The translations under genes and the position numbers were made by a program. A stretch of DNA of 64,000 nucleotides from Prochlorococcus sp. AG-355-A09 (GTDB taxonomy: Bacteria > Cyanobacteriota > Cyanobacteriia > PCC-6307 > Cyanobiaceae), in assembly GCA_003280995.1 (NCBI GenBank), contig QCDG01000004.1, positions 1 through 64,000 on the forward strand. Direction: 5' to 3'. Positions 1-10,272 of this stretch are shown here, one piece after another; the stretch's first letter is position 1, and each line of letters begins with the position of its first letter. The notes under the pieces were generated by a model that was not told where the DNA came from, did not search any database, and was given only the letters and a program-made list of their open reading frames with translations.

Positions 1-1
1 G

Positions 2-1405
2 CCCTACAAATATGGTTTCGTTACTGATATTGAATCTGAAAAAATAGAAAAGGGATTAAATGAAGATATTATAAAATTAATTTCACAGAAAAAAGAGGAG
101 CCAGAATTTCTTCTTGATTTTAGATTAAAAGCCTTTAAAAAATGGCAAAAAATGCAAGAACCTAATTGGGCAGCATTAGGATATAAAAAAATTGATTATC
201 AAGATATTATTTATTACTCCGCTCCTAAGCAAAAAGAGAAAATTTCTAGCTTAGATGAAGTTGATCCCAAACTTCTTGAGACTTTTGACAAATTAGGAAT
301 ACCCCTCACGGAGCAAAAAAAACTCACAAATGTGGCAGTAGATGCTGTCTTTGATAGTGTTTCTATAGCCACAACTTTTAGAGAAGAACTTGCTGAACAT
401 GGAGTTATATTTTGCTCAATTAGTGAAGCAGTAAAAAATCACGCGGATTTGATTGAAAAATATTTAGGCTCGGTAGTTCCAGCTAGTGATAATTATTTTG
501 CAGCACTAAATTCTGCAGTTTTTAGTGATGGTTCTTTTGTTTATATCCCAAAAGGTGTTTCCTGTCCTATGGATCTATCTTCCTACTTCAGAATTAATAG
601 TGGAGATTCAGGACAATTCGAGAGAACACTAATCATTGCTGAAGAATCAAGCTCTGTAAGTTATCTAGAAGGTTGTACAGCTCCAATGTTTGATACAAAT
701 ACCCTACATGCAGCAGTTGTAGAGCTTGTAGCATTAGACAACGCCTCAATAAAATATTCAACAGTGCAAAATTGGTATGCTGGTGATGAAGAAGGTATTG
801 GCGGAATTTTTAATTTTGTCACCAAGAGAGGAAAATGTTTAGGTAAGAGAAGTAAAATTAGTTGGTCTCAAGTTGAAACAGGGTCTGCAATTACATGGAA
901 ATATCCTAGCTGTCTTCTTTTAGGGGAAGAATCTGTAGGAGAATTTTATTCAGTGGCTCTCACCAATAACCTTCAGCAAGCAGATACCGGCACAAAAATG
1001 ATTCATATTGGTCCTAAGACCAAATCAACTATTGTTAGCAAAGGTATTAGTGCAGGTAACTCAAAAAATAGCTATAGAGGTCTTGTCAAAATGGGAACAA
1101 AAGCTAAAGGATCAAGAAATTACAGTCAATGTGATTCAATGTTAATAGGGGATCAAGCTTCTGCAAATACATTCCCTTACATCAAATCTCAACAACCCAA
1201 TTCTGAAATTGAGCATGAAGCAAGCACATGTAGAATCTCAGAAGACCAACTTTTTTATCTCCAAAGCAGAGGTATAGAATTTGAGGAGGCAGTATCTATG
1301 ATGGTCAGCGGTTTTTGCAGAGATGTATTTAATCAATTACCTATGGAATTTGCTGCTGAAGCAGATAAGTTACTGGCACTTAAATTAGAGGGATCAGTAG
1401 GTTAA
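2..1405 (+). CDS. sufB: Fe-S cluster assembly scaffold SufB (5' end outside window)
   Basis: SufB, core of the cytosolic SufBCD scaffold on which Fe-S clusters are built. The frame is open from base 2, and the residues before the first ATG ([12 protein letters not shown] and following) are typical SufB N-terminal sequence, so the gene begins before the window and the ATG at 152 is internal. The visible part carries the beta-helix core, including FIPKG-like [18 protein letters not shown] and the C-terminal EHEAST and GFCRDVF segments. It is followed 21 bases later by sufC in the order sufB-C-D-S usual in cyanobacteria. Fe-S assembly is in heavy demand here for photosystem I and ferredoxin. Confidence 0.97.
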   Translation, partial: PYKYGFVTDIESEKIEKGLNEDIIKLISQKKEEPEFLLDFRLKAFKKWQKMQEPNWAALGYKKIDYQDIIYYSAPKQKEKISSLDEVDPKLLETFDKLGIPLTEQKKLTNVAVDAVFDSVSIATTFREELAEHGVIFCSISEAVKNHADLIEKYLGSVVPASDNYFAALNSAVFSDGSFVYIPKGVSCPMDLSSYFRINSGDSGQFERTLIIAEESSSVSYLEGCTAPMFDTNTLHAAVVELVALDNASIKYSTVQNWYAGDEEGIGGIFNFVTKRGKCLGKRSKISWSQVETGSAITWKYPSCLLLGEESVGEFYSVALTNNLQQADTGTKMIHIGPKTKSTIVSKGISAGNSKNSYRGLVKMGTKAKGSRNYSQCDSMLIGDQASANTFPYIKSQQPNSEIEHEASTCRISEDQLFYLQSRGIEFEEAVSMMVSGFCRDVFNQLPMEFAAEADKLLALKLEGSVG

Positions 1406-1426
1406 TTAATCAATTTCTAAACTGAA

Positions 1427-2212
1427 ATGCAAAGTAAAATGAAAGAATCAGATCCAATTTTAGAAGTTGACAATCTCTCTGCATCTACTGATAATCTTCC
1501 AATTTTAAAAGGGGTTTCACTGACTGTCTATCCTGGAGAAATCCATGCCATTATGGGAAGAAATGGATGTGGCAAAAGTACTCTTTCAAAAATCATTGCA
1601 GGACATCCCTCGTATAATATTACAAATGGCGACATAAAATTTTTAGGTGAAAATATTAACTCTCTAGAACCTGAAGAAAGATCTCAATCAGGAATTTTTC
1701 TTGGTTTTCAATATCCAATTGAGATTCCAGGTGTAAGTAATCTTGAGTTTCTGAGAGTTTCAACTAATGCTAGAAGGAAATTCCTCAACAAAGAAGAATT
1801 GGATACTTTTGATTTTGAAGAATTAGTTAAAGAAAAATTAGAAATTGTGAAAATGGATCACGCATTCCTATCAAGGAGTGTAAATCAAGGCTTTTCCGGA
1901 GGTGAAAAAAAAAGAAATGAGATTCTGCAAATGGCTTTACTTGAGCCCAAGATAGCGATATTAGATGAGACCGATTCTGGTCTAGATATCGATGCTCTAA
2001 GAATAGTGGCATCAGGAATTAAAAAAATATCTAATGCACAGACTGGAATTATACTTATTACCCACTATCAAAGATTATTAGATGAAATTAAACCAAATTA
2101 TGTCCATGTTATGTCAGACGGACAAATCATAAAAACTGGTGAGAGTGATCTCGCTCTAGAGCTTGAGAAAAAAGGTTATGAATGGACTGATAACTTTATA
2201 AAAGAGACCTAA
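1427..2212 (+). CDS. sufC: Fe-S assembly ATPase SufC
   Basis: ABC-type ATPase of the SufBCD complex; it is cytosolic and drives conformational change of SufB/SufD rather than transport. Walker A is GRNGCGKST, the signature is [10 protein letters not shown], and Walker B is [12 protein letters not shown] followed by the H-loop ITHYQR. At 261 residues it has normal family length. An alternative start lies at the ATG at 1439 (MKESDP), which would drop four residues; neither start has a strong Shine-Dalgarno sequence. It sits 21 bases after sufB and 4 bases before sufD, so is surely co-transcribed. Confidence 0.97.
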   Translation: MQSKMKESDPILEVDNLSASTDNLPILKGVSLTVYPGEIHAIMGRNGCGKSTLSKIIAGHPSYNITNGDIKFLGENINSLEPEERSQSGIFLGFQYPIEIPGVSNLEFLRVSTNARRKFLNKEELDTFDFEELVKEKLEIVKMDHAFLSRSVNQGFSGGEKKRNEILQMALLEPKIAILDETDSGLDIDALRIVASGIKKISNAQTGIILITHYQRLLDEIKPNYVHVMSDGQIIKTGESDLALELEKKGYEWTDNFIKET

Positions 2213-2216
2213 ACAA

Positions 2217-3434
2217 ATGGAAATTATTGAAAAAATAAAAAATAATAAATCTAATGATAACTTAACAGAAATACAAAAAATCTGTCTTCATAAATTACAA
2301 TCAAGCCCTCTCCCTAATCCTAAAAGTGAACTATGGAGACTTTCAAATAAATCAAAATTGTCAAACTTTTTAGATTACTCAGTTAATGAAAAAGATTCAA
2401 AATTTGACATAACATATCCGAAAAATTCTCAAAGTACTATTAGATTAATAATTGGTGAAAATTGCCAAATTAAATTAATAGAAAAAAATTATTCAATAAA
2501 GCAATTAAGTGAGGATGAATTACAAAAATATATCAAGGAGCAGATATCTTTTTTTAAGCAAAACGAAAATTGGAGTGAACTACTAAATCTGTCTTTAAGT
2601 TGTAAAAAGAATATTTTGGGATTAAAAATAAATGGATCAAAAATTCCTCCTCTTGAAATTTTTAGTCATGCATCAAGTAATTCTTTAAGCGCAAAAACCC
2701 TCGTAATATTTTTAGAAAAGAATTGTGATGTTGAATTATTACAAGTAAATCTTGGCAAAGAAAACTCTTCATTATCTCAAACAACTTTCTTTTGCTTGAA
2801 AGAAAATAGTTCCGTAAATCATGGTGTTGTTTCTTATGGTGAAAACAGATCCAATCTATTAAATTCTCTCAATGTAATTCAACAAAAAAATAGTACATAC
2901 AACTTAGGATCTTTACATTTCAAATTCAATTACGCGAGATTTGAAATCAATATCAAACAATCTGCAGGAAAAGCTAAAACAAATATCAAAGGTATGCAAA
3001 TAACAAAAAAAGATGAGCAAATTTCAACCTATACAAAAATAGAATTTAATGGCCCAAATGGATTTCTAGATCAAATTAATAAATCACTTGCTGATGATAA
3101 ATCACATGCAATTTTTGAAGGTTCAATAATAGTTCCAAAAATTGCCCAGAGAACTGATGCTTCCCAATTAAGCAGAAACTTACTTTTATCAAATCTCGCA
3201 CAAATAGATACCAAACCTCAATTAGAAATAATTGCTGATGATGTCAAATGCAAGCATGGAGCTACAATTTCGCAACTAAATGAAGAAGAACTTTTTTATA
3301 TGCGAACAAGAGGAATCACATTAACAGAAGCAAGTAAACTACAATTAAGTTCTTACTTTCAAGAAATAATTTCATTTATTCCCATTTCAAAAGATAGATG
3401 GGATTTGCTTGATAAACTTTTAAATGAGAATTAA
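2217..3434 (+). CDS. sufD: Fe-S cluster assembly protein SufD
   Basis: SufD, the SufB paralogue that forms the SufB-SufD heterodimer in the SufBC2D scaffold. The N-terminal half (about residues 1-170) is poorly conserved, Lys/Asn-rich and AT-driven. The C-terminal half has the family landmarks: KGMQITKKDEQ, the DVKCKHGATI motif with its Cys and His, and the ELFYMRTRGI segment that parallels the [10 protein letters not shown] of SufB. Length 405 is normal. It lies between sufC and sufS, and its stop codon shares one base with the sufS start. Confidence 0.95.
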   Translation: MEIIEKIKNNKSNDNLTEIQKICLHKLQSSPLPNPKSELWRLSNKSKLSNFLDYSVNEKDSKFDITYPKNSQSTIRLIIGENCQIKLIEKNYSIKQLSEDELQKYIKEQISFFKQNENWSELLNLSLSCKKNILGLKINGSKIPPLEIFSHASSNSLSAKTLVIFLEKNCDVELLQVNLGKENSSLSQTTFFCLKENSSVNHGVVSYGENRSNLLNSLNVIQQKNSTYNLGSLHFKFNYARFEINIKQSAGKAKTNIKGMQITKKDEQISTYTKIEFNGPNGFLDQINKSLADDKSHAIFEGSIIVPKIAQRTDASQLSRNLLLSNLAQIDTKPQLEIIADDVKCKHGATISQLNEEELFYMRTRGITLTEASKLQLSSYFQEIISFIPISKDRWDLLDKLLNEN

Positions 3435-4687
3435 TGGAAACGATTCAAAATTTCCCTGAAATAACGAAGAAAGACTTTCCTCTTTTAAATAAGAACTTAA
3501 AAGGTAATGAGCAAATTATTTATTTAGACCATGCTGCAACCACACAAAAACCAATACAAGTCTTAAAAAAAATTGATGAATATTACAAAAACTTTAATGC
3601 CAATGTACATAGAGGGGCCCATCAATTAAGTGCTAAAGCAACAGAAGAATTTGAAAATGCACGATATTTAATTAGCAAATATATAAAAGCGAATTCAGCA
3701 AAAGAAATCATTTTCACAAGAAATGCTACTGAAGCAATCAATCTAGTAGCTAGATCATGGGGAGAATATTCATTAAAAGAAAACGATGAAATTCTCTTAT
3801 CAATAATGGAGCATCATAGCAATATTGTGCCATGGCAAATGGTTGCAGCAAAAAATAAATGCAAATTAAAATTTATAGGTATAGATAAAGATGGGAAATT
3901 AGACATAGACGATTTCAAATCAAAACTAACATCCAGAACTAAACTTGTGAGCCTAGTGCATATTAGTAATACTCTAGGTTGCTGTAATCCAATCAAAGAA
4001 ATAACTAAATTAGCTAAACAAAAAGGTTCTTTAGTGTTAATAGATGCATGCCAAAGTTTGGCTCATCAAAAACTGGATGTGATTGATCTTAATATAGATT
4101 TTTTAGCAGGATCAGGACATAAACTATGTGGTCCTACAGGTATTGGTTTCCTCTGGTCAAGAAAAGAAATCCTAGAAAAAATCCCTCCTCTCTTTGGAGG
4201 TGGCGAAATGATTCAAGATGTTTTTGAAGAGACAAGTACTTGGGCAGAGCTACCACACAAATTTGAAGCTGGAACTCCAGCTATTGCAGAAGCAATAGGT
4301 CTTGCAGAAGCAATTAATTATATTAATAATATTGGATTGAATGAAATTCATGAATATGAAAAGACTATTACTAAATATTTATTTGAAAAATTAAACCAAA
4401 TAGAAAATATTGAAATCATAGGTCCATCGCCGGAGGTAGATCCACACAGAGCCTCACTTGCCACCTTTTATATAAAGAATATACATTCAAATGATATTGC
4501 TGAAATTCTTGATTCAAAAGGAATTTGCATCAGAAGTGGTCACCATTGCTGTCAACCTCTTCACAGATACATTGGAATTAAATCAACAGCTAGAATCAGC
4601 ATGAATTTCACAACCAATCAGACAGACATTGATATGTTTATAGAAAACTTAAAAGATACTATTGATTTTCTAAAAATCAATTCTTAA
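3434..4687 (+). CDS. sufS: Cysteine desulfurase SufS
   Basis: PLP-dependent group II cysteine desulfurase, which takes sulfur from L-cysteine as a persulfide for Fe-S assembly. Visible landmarks are YLDHAATTQKP near the N-terminus, MEHHSNIVPW, the PLP lysine in GSGHKLCGPTG, and the catalytic cysteine in the C-terminal RSGHHCCQPLH. Length 417 is typical. The ATG overlaps the sufD stop by one base. No sufE partner is adjacent, so an acceptor would have to be encoded elsewhere. The last 4 bases overlap the convergent peptidase gene. Confidence 0.97.
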   Translation: METIQNFPEITKKDFPLLNKNLKGNEQIIYLDHAATTQKPIQVLKKIDEYYKNFNANVHRGAHQLSAKATEEFENARYLISKYIKANSAKEIIFTRNATEAINLVARSWGEYSLKENDEILLSIMEHHSNIVPWQMVAAKNKCKLKFIGIDKDGKLDIDDFKSKLTSRTKLVSLVHISNTLGCCNPIKEITKLAKQKGSLVLIDACQSLAHQKLDVIDLNIDFLAGSGHKLCGPTGIGFLWSRKEILEKIPPLFGGGEMIQDVFEETSTWAELPHKFEAGTPAIAEAIGLAEAINYINNIGLNEIHEYEKTITKYLFEKLNQIENIEIIGPSPEVDPHRASLATFYIKNIHSNDIAEILDSKGICIRSGHHCCQPLHRYIGIKSTARISMNFTTNQTDIDMFIENLKDTIDFLKINS

Positions 4688-6609
4688 ATATTCAAAGCAT
4701 TTTTTAAAAATTCCTGAGATTTTTGCATTACCACTTCTTTATTTTCAATATTTCTAAAACCATGCCCTTCATTATCAAAAAGAATAACTTCTGAATGTTT
4801 ATTATTCTGAATCAAAATTTCTTGAATTTTTAAAGTTTTTTTATAAGAAATAACTGTATCTTTTTTTCCATGAAACAATAAGATAGGTTTTTTTATTTTG
4901 TTAATATGATTTATCGGTGATCTATTTATATACTCAGCATGGTTTTTTGCATAATTTCCCACCAAAGAATTTAAATAATCTTTTTCAAACCTATGAGTGT
5001 TGTAATGCATATCATTCAAATCAATAACAGGATATTTACAAATTGCTGCTGTAAAAATAGACCCATATAATAAACAATTCAGGGCAGTTAACCCACCAGC
5101 ACTATTCCCAAAAATTACTACTTTTTCACTATCAACTTGATTTAAGTTAATCAATTCAAGAGCTAGTGCTTTGCAATCATAAGAATCAACAATACCCCAT
5201 TTATAATTCAACCTCTCTCTATATGCTTTGCCAAATCCTGATGATCCTCCATAATTGACTTCAGCAACAAAAAATCCCTTCGAAGTCCAATATTGAACTT
5301 CAGAATTATATGATCCATCAAAACATGAAGTTGGCCCGCTATGTGCTCTAACAAGGAGCGGTGGCTTTCTAAAATTTTCAACAAGCGGCTTGTAAAGAAA
5401 AGAATGAGTAGATTGAGCCTCAAAACCTTTAAACCAAAATGTTTCAGGTTTTGAACAATCCTTTATATGATCAAAAAATATCTGCTCAGAAAAATTTAAG
5501 AAAACTTTTTTTGCAAAATCAATTTCAAATACAATTCCAAAAAAATCAGATCCATAACCTTTTAAAAGAACTTTTTCCCGAAAAACACTGAAATCACTTA
5601 TTGAGGTAAAAGGAGTAGAAAATTCTTTAACAAATTCAAGATCCTTATATTGCTCCACTATTAAACTGTTGTCTTTTTTTGCTACACAAAATAAATTTTT
5701 TATAGTCCCTGAAAAGAATGTTATTCCAGTGACCCATTGTGGTGCTCCATATTCAATCAAATTTCTCTCTACTCTTTTCTTAATCAAAATATTCTCAATT
5801 TCGCTAACATCTAAAAACAATAAGTTCCACCATCCAGAACTATCTTCAGAACATACTAAATATGTTTCACTAATCCAATAGGGTTGAAAAAAAGAAACGT
5901 TTTTTTGATAATTTATCAGCTTATTTGAGAATTTTTTTATTTTTTGTATCTCGCCATCTAAATCTAATTGAGCAAAAAAAAGTTCATTTTTCTCCCAGGG
6001 CATATATGGAGAATCCCACTCTATCCAAGAAAGTAAGTTAGCAGATGTATTAGAAGATAATTCTCCAGCAAAATTTTTAAATTTTTTTATTCGATGAATA
6101 TCTTGTTTAGTTTTTTTTAAATTTAAAGAAAATAAATAATCTCTATTATTTATTTCGCAAATTCCATACAATAAATTTTTTTCAGAAATGACAAATGAAG
6201 AATCAAAATTTCCATCAATTGATTTAGATAGTTGATTAGGTTCTTGAACTGAAACGAGATATTTATTTTGGCTTCTATAAGTTGAAGCTGCCTCTTTAAA
6301 AATTTGAAACCATACTGCCTTGGTAATTTGATCTATCCATATCAAATAAAAATTATTTTTAAAATTTATACATTTATAAGATTTACCACCATATCCATGA
6401 AATTTATTTTTAATATTATATTTTTTACTTGTTAATTGCTGAGGTAAAGCTTCTTTGACATTAAATGGTCTTGCAAAAATTGCATTTTCATTTTGACCTT
6501 CACCAACCACATCAATCCAAAAAATTGTATCCCTAACAATAGTTAATTCCTTAAAGGCTGTTTTTTGAGATTCAGTTTGACTAACTTTTAGCTTATCATC
6601 ATTACTCAT
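4684..6609 (-). CDS. S9 family prolyl oligopeptidase-like serine peptidase
   Basis: A 641-residue protein of the prolyl oligopeptidase/acylaminoacyl-peptidase family, probably cytosolic as no signal peptide is seen. About residues 30-380 look like a degenerate beta-propeller; about 390-641 form the alpha/beta hydrolase. The catalytic triad can be placed at Ser503 (GNSAGG), Asp584 (HGKKDTV) and His616 (EGHGF). Substrate cannot be read from the sequence; such enzymes trim short oligopeptides or act on blocked N-termini. Its 3' end overlaps sufS by 4 bases in convergent orientation, and it diverges from peptide deformylase across a 76-base gap. Confidence 0.9.
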   Translation of the reverse strand: MSNDDKLKVSQTESQKTAFKELTIVRDTIFWIDVVGEGQNENAIFARPFNVKEALPQQLTSKKYNIKNKFHGYGGKSYKCINFKNNFYLIWIDQITKAVWFQIFKEAASTYRSQNKYLVSVQEPNQLSKSIDGNFDSSFVISEKNLLYGICEINNRDYLFSLNLKKTKQDIHRIKKFKNFAGELSSNTSANLLSWIEWDSPYMPWEKNELFFAQLDLDGEIQKIKKFSNKLINYQKNVSFFQPYWISETYLVCSEDSSGWWNLLFLDVSEIENILIKKRVERNLIEYGAPQWVTGITFFSGTIKNLFCVAKKDNSLIVEQYKDLEFVKEFSTPFTSISDFSVFREKVLLKGYGSDFFGIVFEIDFAKKVFLNFSEQIFFDHIKDCSKPETFWFKGFEAQSTHSFLYKPLVENFRKPPLLVRAHSGPTSCFDGSYNSEVQYWTSKGFFVAEVNYGGSSGFGKAYRERLNYKWGIVDSYDCKALALELINLNQVDSEKVVIFGNSAGGLTALNCLLYGSIFTAAICKYPVIDLNDMHYNTHRFEKDYLNSLVGNYAKNHAEYINRSPINHINKIKKPILLFHGKKDTVISYKKTLKIQEILIQNNKHSEVILFDNEGHGFRNIENKEVVMQKSQEFLKNALNI

Positions 6610-6685
6610 TTAAGAAATTACAAAGAACGTAAATTAAAGTGCTAGTATTTTTATAGCTAAACTCTTATTTAAAAACTTTTTTAAC

Positions 6686-7291
6686 GTGGCAAACCATTTT
6701 TCACAACTTGCAAAAAAGTCAAGAACAAATGGAAGCTCGGAAAAAGTTGCAAAAGAACAAACAGGTAAGCCATCTTTAGACATTTATAAACTTGGTGATG
6801 ATGTATTAAGACAAAATTCCAAAAGAATAACTAAGGTTGATGAATCGATTAGAAAACTTGCTAGAGAAATGCTTCAAAGCATGTATGCAGCTAAAGGAAT
6901 TGGACTTGCCGCACCTCAAATTGGTATCAATAAAGAGCTTCTTGTCATAGATGTAAATTTTGAAGATTCAGCAGCAGAACCTCTAATATTAATCAATCCA
7001 GAAATTACAGACTTTGGAACAACCCTAAATTCATACGAAGAAGGTTGCTTGAGTATACCTGGTGTCTATTTGAATGTAGTTAGACCATCAACTATCAAAT
7101 TAAAATTTAGAGATGAAATGGGGCGCCCACGTAAAATGAAAGCAGATGGACTTCTGGCGAGGTGTATTCAACACGAAATGGATCACTTAAACGGAATATT
7201 ATTTGTTGATAGAGTTACATCAAAAGATGATTTGAACAAAGAACTTATAAAGGAAGGGTTTAACGAAAAAGACGTAATTTCTATTAGTTAA
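6686..7291 (+). CDS. def: Peptide deformylase
   Basis: Removes the formyl group from the N-terminal Met of nascent proteins; a metallo-hydrolase acting at the ribosome. All three family motifs are present: GIGLAAPQIG, EEGCLSIPG (metal-binding Cys) and QHEMDHLNG (metal-binding His residues and catalytic Glu). At 201 residues it has an extra basic N-terminal segment of about 30 residues before DIYKLGDDVLRQ. The start is GTG at 6686 with no clear Shine-Dalgarno sequence. A HIT gene follows 4 bases later, which suggests one transcript. Confidence 0.96.
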   Translation: MANHFSQLAKKSRTNGSSEKVAKEQTGKPSLDIYKLGDDVLRQNSKRITKVDESIRKLAREMLQSMYAAKGIGLAAPQIGINKELLVIDVNFEDSAAEPLILINPEITDFGTTLNSYEEGCLSIPGVYLNVVRPSTIKLKFRDEMGRPRKMKADGLLARCIQHEMDHLNGILFVDRVTSKDDLNKELIKEGFNEKDVISIS

Positions 7292-7295
7292 TCTA

Positions 7296-7637
7296 ATGAC
7301 TGAAACTACAATATTTCAAAAAATAATTAATGAAGAAATACCCTGCGATAAGCTTTATGAAGATGAGTTGTGTATTGCATTTAATGATATCCAAGCGCAA
7401 GCACCAGTACATTTTTTAGTGATTCCAAAAAAGCCAATTATTAGTTTATTAGATTGTATTAAAGAAGATGCAAACTTATTAGGGCATTTACTTTTTGTCG
7501 GAAGCAAAATAGCTAAATCAAAAAATTTAACTAATTGGAGAACGGTAATTAATACTGGAGCAGAATCGGGACAAACAGTTTTTCATTTACATATTCATTT
7601 TTTATCTGGAAGAAAAATGAATTGGCCCCCAGGTTAA
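7296..7637 (+). CDS. HIT family protein (histidine triad nucleotide-binding)
   Basis: Small HIT hydrolase of the HINT type, 113 residues. These enzymes cleave nucleoside phosphoramidates or aminoacyl-adenylates and act as small dimers. The triad motif is visible as FHLHIHFLSGR near the C-terminus, and the N-terminus IFQKIINEEIPCDKLYEDE matches the HINT consensus. It starts 4 bases after def, so is probably co-expressed. The physiological substrate cannot be determined from sequence. Confidence 0.93.
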   Translation: MTETTIFQKIINEEIPCDKLYEDELCIAFNDIQAQAPVHFLVIPKKPIISLLDCIKEDANLLGHLLFVGSKIAKSKNLTNWRTVINTGAESGQTVFHLHIHFLSGRKMNWPPG

Positions 7638-7684
7638 AACTCTCGAAAGAAATGTTAATGAGTTATAAATAAGTAAAAACAATA

Positions 7685-7963
7685 ATGAATACACCAGATT
7701 CCCTAAATACAGACTCCAAAAATTTATTCAATTTAATCTCAAAAAATTGGGAAGAGCTAGACGCTTCACAGAAAACTAAATTAATAAAAATCTGGAAAGT
7801 TTTAACTTATAAATGGCAATTACAAATTTTATTTAATCTGCCTTTTCTTTTATGGTGGATATTAGATAAATCTTTTCCAGAAATTCATAAATTTGACATG
7901 ACAATCTTGAATTACTTAAATTTACCTGACTGGGCACTTTCACTTATTGGCTTTGGTCAATAG
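7685..7963 (+). CDS. Small conserved membrane-associated protein, unknown function
   Basis: A 92-residue protein I do not recognise as a named family. The first half is polar; a hydrophobic segment (ILFNLPFLLWWIL, about residues 54-66) is followed by a second weakly hydrophobic tail ending in LIGFGQ. It is rich in Trp (six or so), which is unusual for random AT-rich sequence and supports a real protein. It lies 47 bases after the HIT gene and 42 bases before the ABC transporter, all on the plus strand, so it may be part of either transcript. Confidence 0.7.
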   Translation: MNTPDSLNTDSKNLFNLISKNWEELDASQKTKLIKIWKVLTYKWQLQILFNLPFLLWWILDKSFPEIHKFDMTILNYLNLPDWALSLIGFGQ

Positions 7964-8005
7964 ACTGCTAAAAGTTATAATTTATCTTATAAAACTCATC
8001 GAGTA

Positions 8006-9988
8006 ATGAATAAAGCAGTTAATAATAAATCCAAAATACTGTACCAATTACAAAAATTAAGGAAGCTTTCTCAGCCGTTTTTTCTTCCCATTGATCAATG
8101 CAATGGACTTCAATTCATATGGCTTTTGATTTCTCTTTTATTTTGTGTTGGTGGAGTAGTACTTGTTGGTCTTACAGGCATAATTAGTTTTTTTGAAAAC
8201 CTTCAACCAATATTTCTTGAAAAGTATTTTGGAGGTGTGGTAAGTACTGTCAATTCGATTTGGGCTGGTAGCTGGGGATTGCTTTTCTCTGCCTTATTTC
8301 TAATTGGATCAGGCAGCTTTTTTAGCTTGAGACGTCAATTAAAAAACCGAAGATGGTTACACTGGTTATTCCTTGCAATAATTGTATTAATGCTTTTAGC
8401 TGTAAACGGAATAAACGCAGGTATTGGATTCATAGCAAGAGATCTAACTAATGCTTTAGTAGAAAAACAAGAAGATGGTTTTTATCGGATATTAGGGATT
8501 TACGCTTGTTGTTTCGCTGTGGCTCTACCTATACGTGTTTCCCAAATATTTTTTACATATAAATTAGGAATAATTTGGAGAGAATGGCTTTCAAAAAGTT
8601 TAGTCAAAGATTATATGACTAATAAAGCCTATTACCAATTAAATCCCAATGATGAAGAACAAACCGATGTAGATAATCCTGATCAAAGAATCACAGATGA
8701 TACTCGAGCTTTTACCGGTCAAAGTCTTTCTTTCACATTAGGTATTTTTGATGCCCTACTAACATTTTCACTTAATATTCTTATTTTATGGAGTATTAGT
8801 ACAACACTTACTTTTTCTTTATTCGGTTACGCTGCATTTGCAACTTCTATCCTTTTAATTGCTGGAAAAAATCTTGTAAAGATTGACTTTGATCAACTCA
8901 GATATGAAGCAGATTTTCGATATGGCTTAGTTCATATTCGAGATAATGCTGAATCAATAGCCTTTTACTCTGGGGAGAATCCTGAGCGAAGTGAAACAGA
9001 AAGGCGATTAGGAGAAGTGGTGAGAAACTTTAATTTACTGATTATATGGAGAGTAATAATAGACGTCATGAGAAGATCCATTAATTATGCTGGAAATTTC
9101 TTTCCATATCTAATAATGGCAATCCCTTACTTTAGAGGAGATATTGATTATGGACGCTTTATTCAGGCAAGCTTTGCATTTGGAATGGTTGAAGGTTCGT
9201 TATTTTTTATTGTTAATCAAATCGAAGAACTTGCAAAATTTACTGCTGGCATTGGCAGATTAGAAGGATTCCAATCAAAAGTTGAATCCATTAGTCAAAC
9301 CAACCCAACAAGCAATCAAAACGTTATTTCAGATTACCCCTCAATTCTTATTAATAATGCTGACCTGTGCCCACCAGGATCAAATAAAAAAATCATTAAA
9401 AATTTAAATTTAAGCATCAACAATAATCAATCACTTTTGGTTGTAGGACCATCTGGGTGCGGAAAAACATCTTTACTAAGAATGATTAGTGGTTTATGGG
9501 AACCCGATCAAGGAGTAATTAAAAAACCAAAAATTGGGGAATTATTATTCATACCTCAAAAACCATATATGTTACTTGGTTCTTTAAGAGAACAATTATG
9601 TTATCCCACAGAAGTTAAGAAATTTAGTGATGAACATCTTACTTCTGTACTACATGAAGTAAATTTAAAAACCTTAGTGGATCGGTATCCTAATCTTGAT
9701 ATAAAACAAGATTGGCCACGAATTCTTTCCCTAGGCGAGCAACAAAGATTAGCTTTTGCAAGACTGTTACTAAATTCTCCAAGATTTGCAGTACTTGATG
9801 AAGCAACAAGTGCTTTAGATATTAACACTGAAAAAAAACTATATAGTTTACTAAAGGAACGAGAACTTTCTCTAATAAGTGTTGGACATAGACCTAGCTT
9901 AAAAGATTTTCACGAAAATATTTTAGAATTAAATGGACAGGGAGACTGGAAATTATTGACTTCTGATAAGTATAATTTTAAGGATTAA
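8006..9988 (+). CDS. SbmA/BacA-like fused ABC transporter (membrane domain plus ATPase)
   Basis: A 660-residue half-transporter. About residues 30-430 form the membrane domain with six likely helices, including the EEQTDVDNPDQRITDD segment characteristic of the SbmA/BacA and ABCD families. The ATPase domain has Walker A GPSGCGKTSL from residue 481, the signature SLGEQQRLAF near 575, Walker B FAVLDEATSALD, and the H-loop in SVGHRP. Known relatives import peptides, vitamin B12-like molecules or lipids; the substrate here is unknown. The Hlip gene begins 8 bases after its stop, so both are probably read together. No separate substrate-binding protein is adjacent. Confidence 0.9.
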   Translation: MNKAVNNKSKILYQLQKLRKLSQPFFLPIDQCNGLQFIWLLISLLFCVGGVVLVGLTGIISFFENLQPIFLEKYFGGVVSTVNSIWAGSWGLLFSALFLIGSGSFFSLRRQLKNRRWLHWLFLAIIVLMLLAVNGINAGIGFIARDLTNALVEKQEDGFYRILGIYACCFAVALPIRVSQIFFTYKLGIIWREWLSKSLVKDYMTNKAYYQLNPNDEEQTDVDNPDQRITDDTRAFTGQSLSFTLGIFDALLTFSLNILILWSISTTLTFSLFGYAAFATSILLIAGKNLVKIDFDQLRYEADFRYGLVHIRDNAESIAFYSGENPERSETERRLGEVVRNFNLLIIWRVIIDVMRRSINYAGNFFPYLIMAIPYFRGDIDYGRFIQASFAFGMVEGSLFFIVNQIEELAKFTAGIGRLEGFQSKVESISQTNPTSNQNVISDYPSILINNADLCPPGSNKKIIKNLNLSINNNQSLLVVGPSGCGKTSLLRMISGLWEPDQGVIKKPKIGELLFIPQKPYMLLGSLREQLCYPTEVKKFSDEHLTSVLHEVNLKTLVDRYPNLDIKQDWPRILSLGEQQRLAFARLLLNSPRFAVLDEATSALDINTEKKLYSLLKERELSLISVGHRPSLKDFHENILELNGQGDWKLLTSDKYNFKD

Positions 9989-9996
9989 CAAAAAAA

Positions 9997-10272
9997 ATGA
10001 ATTCTAAAGAAGAACAAACTAACTCAGAAGTCACTAATTTAGAGAATGAGAGTTTTACAGAAGAGCAAAAAGATCCGAATCAGATCAATGAACAAATTGA
10101 AGACAATAAATTAGATGAAAAAACTATAGAAATTAAAGATGAATATAAATTTGGATGGAGTAGTTATTCTGAAATAACTAATGGAAGATTTGCAATGATT
10201 GGCTTCCTTGCAATAGTATTGATTGAATTATTTAGTAAACAATCGTTTTTAAAATGGGCAGGAATCTTATAA
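9997..10272 (+). CDS. High-light-inducible protein (Hlip/SCP)
   Basis: Single-helix chlorophyll-binding stress protein of the thylakoid. The Chl-binding helix carries the ExxNGRxAM(x)GF motif as EITNGRFAMIGF, followed by a hydrophobic run and IELFSKQ. It is 91 residues, longer than many Hlips, because of an acidic, Glu/Asn-rich extension of about 45 residues before the YKFGWSSYSE segment. It follows the SbmA-like ABC gene by 8 bases and converges with ycf66, whose stop is directly adjacent. Hlips in this lineage protect during light stress and nutrient starvation; expression here may depend on the transporter transcript. Confidence 0.93.
   Translation: MNSKEEQTNSEVTNLENESFTEEQKDPNQINEQIEDNKLDEKTIEIKDEYKFGWSSYSEITNGRFAMIGFLAIVLIELFSKQSFLKWAGIL

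Noticed and set aside
152-1405. SufB starting at the first visible ATG
   Set aside because: Upstream in-frame residues to base 2 match SufB, so that Met is internal and the gene is cut by the window edge.
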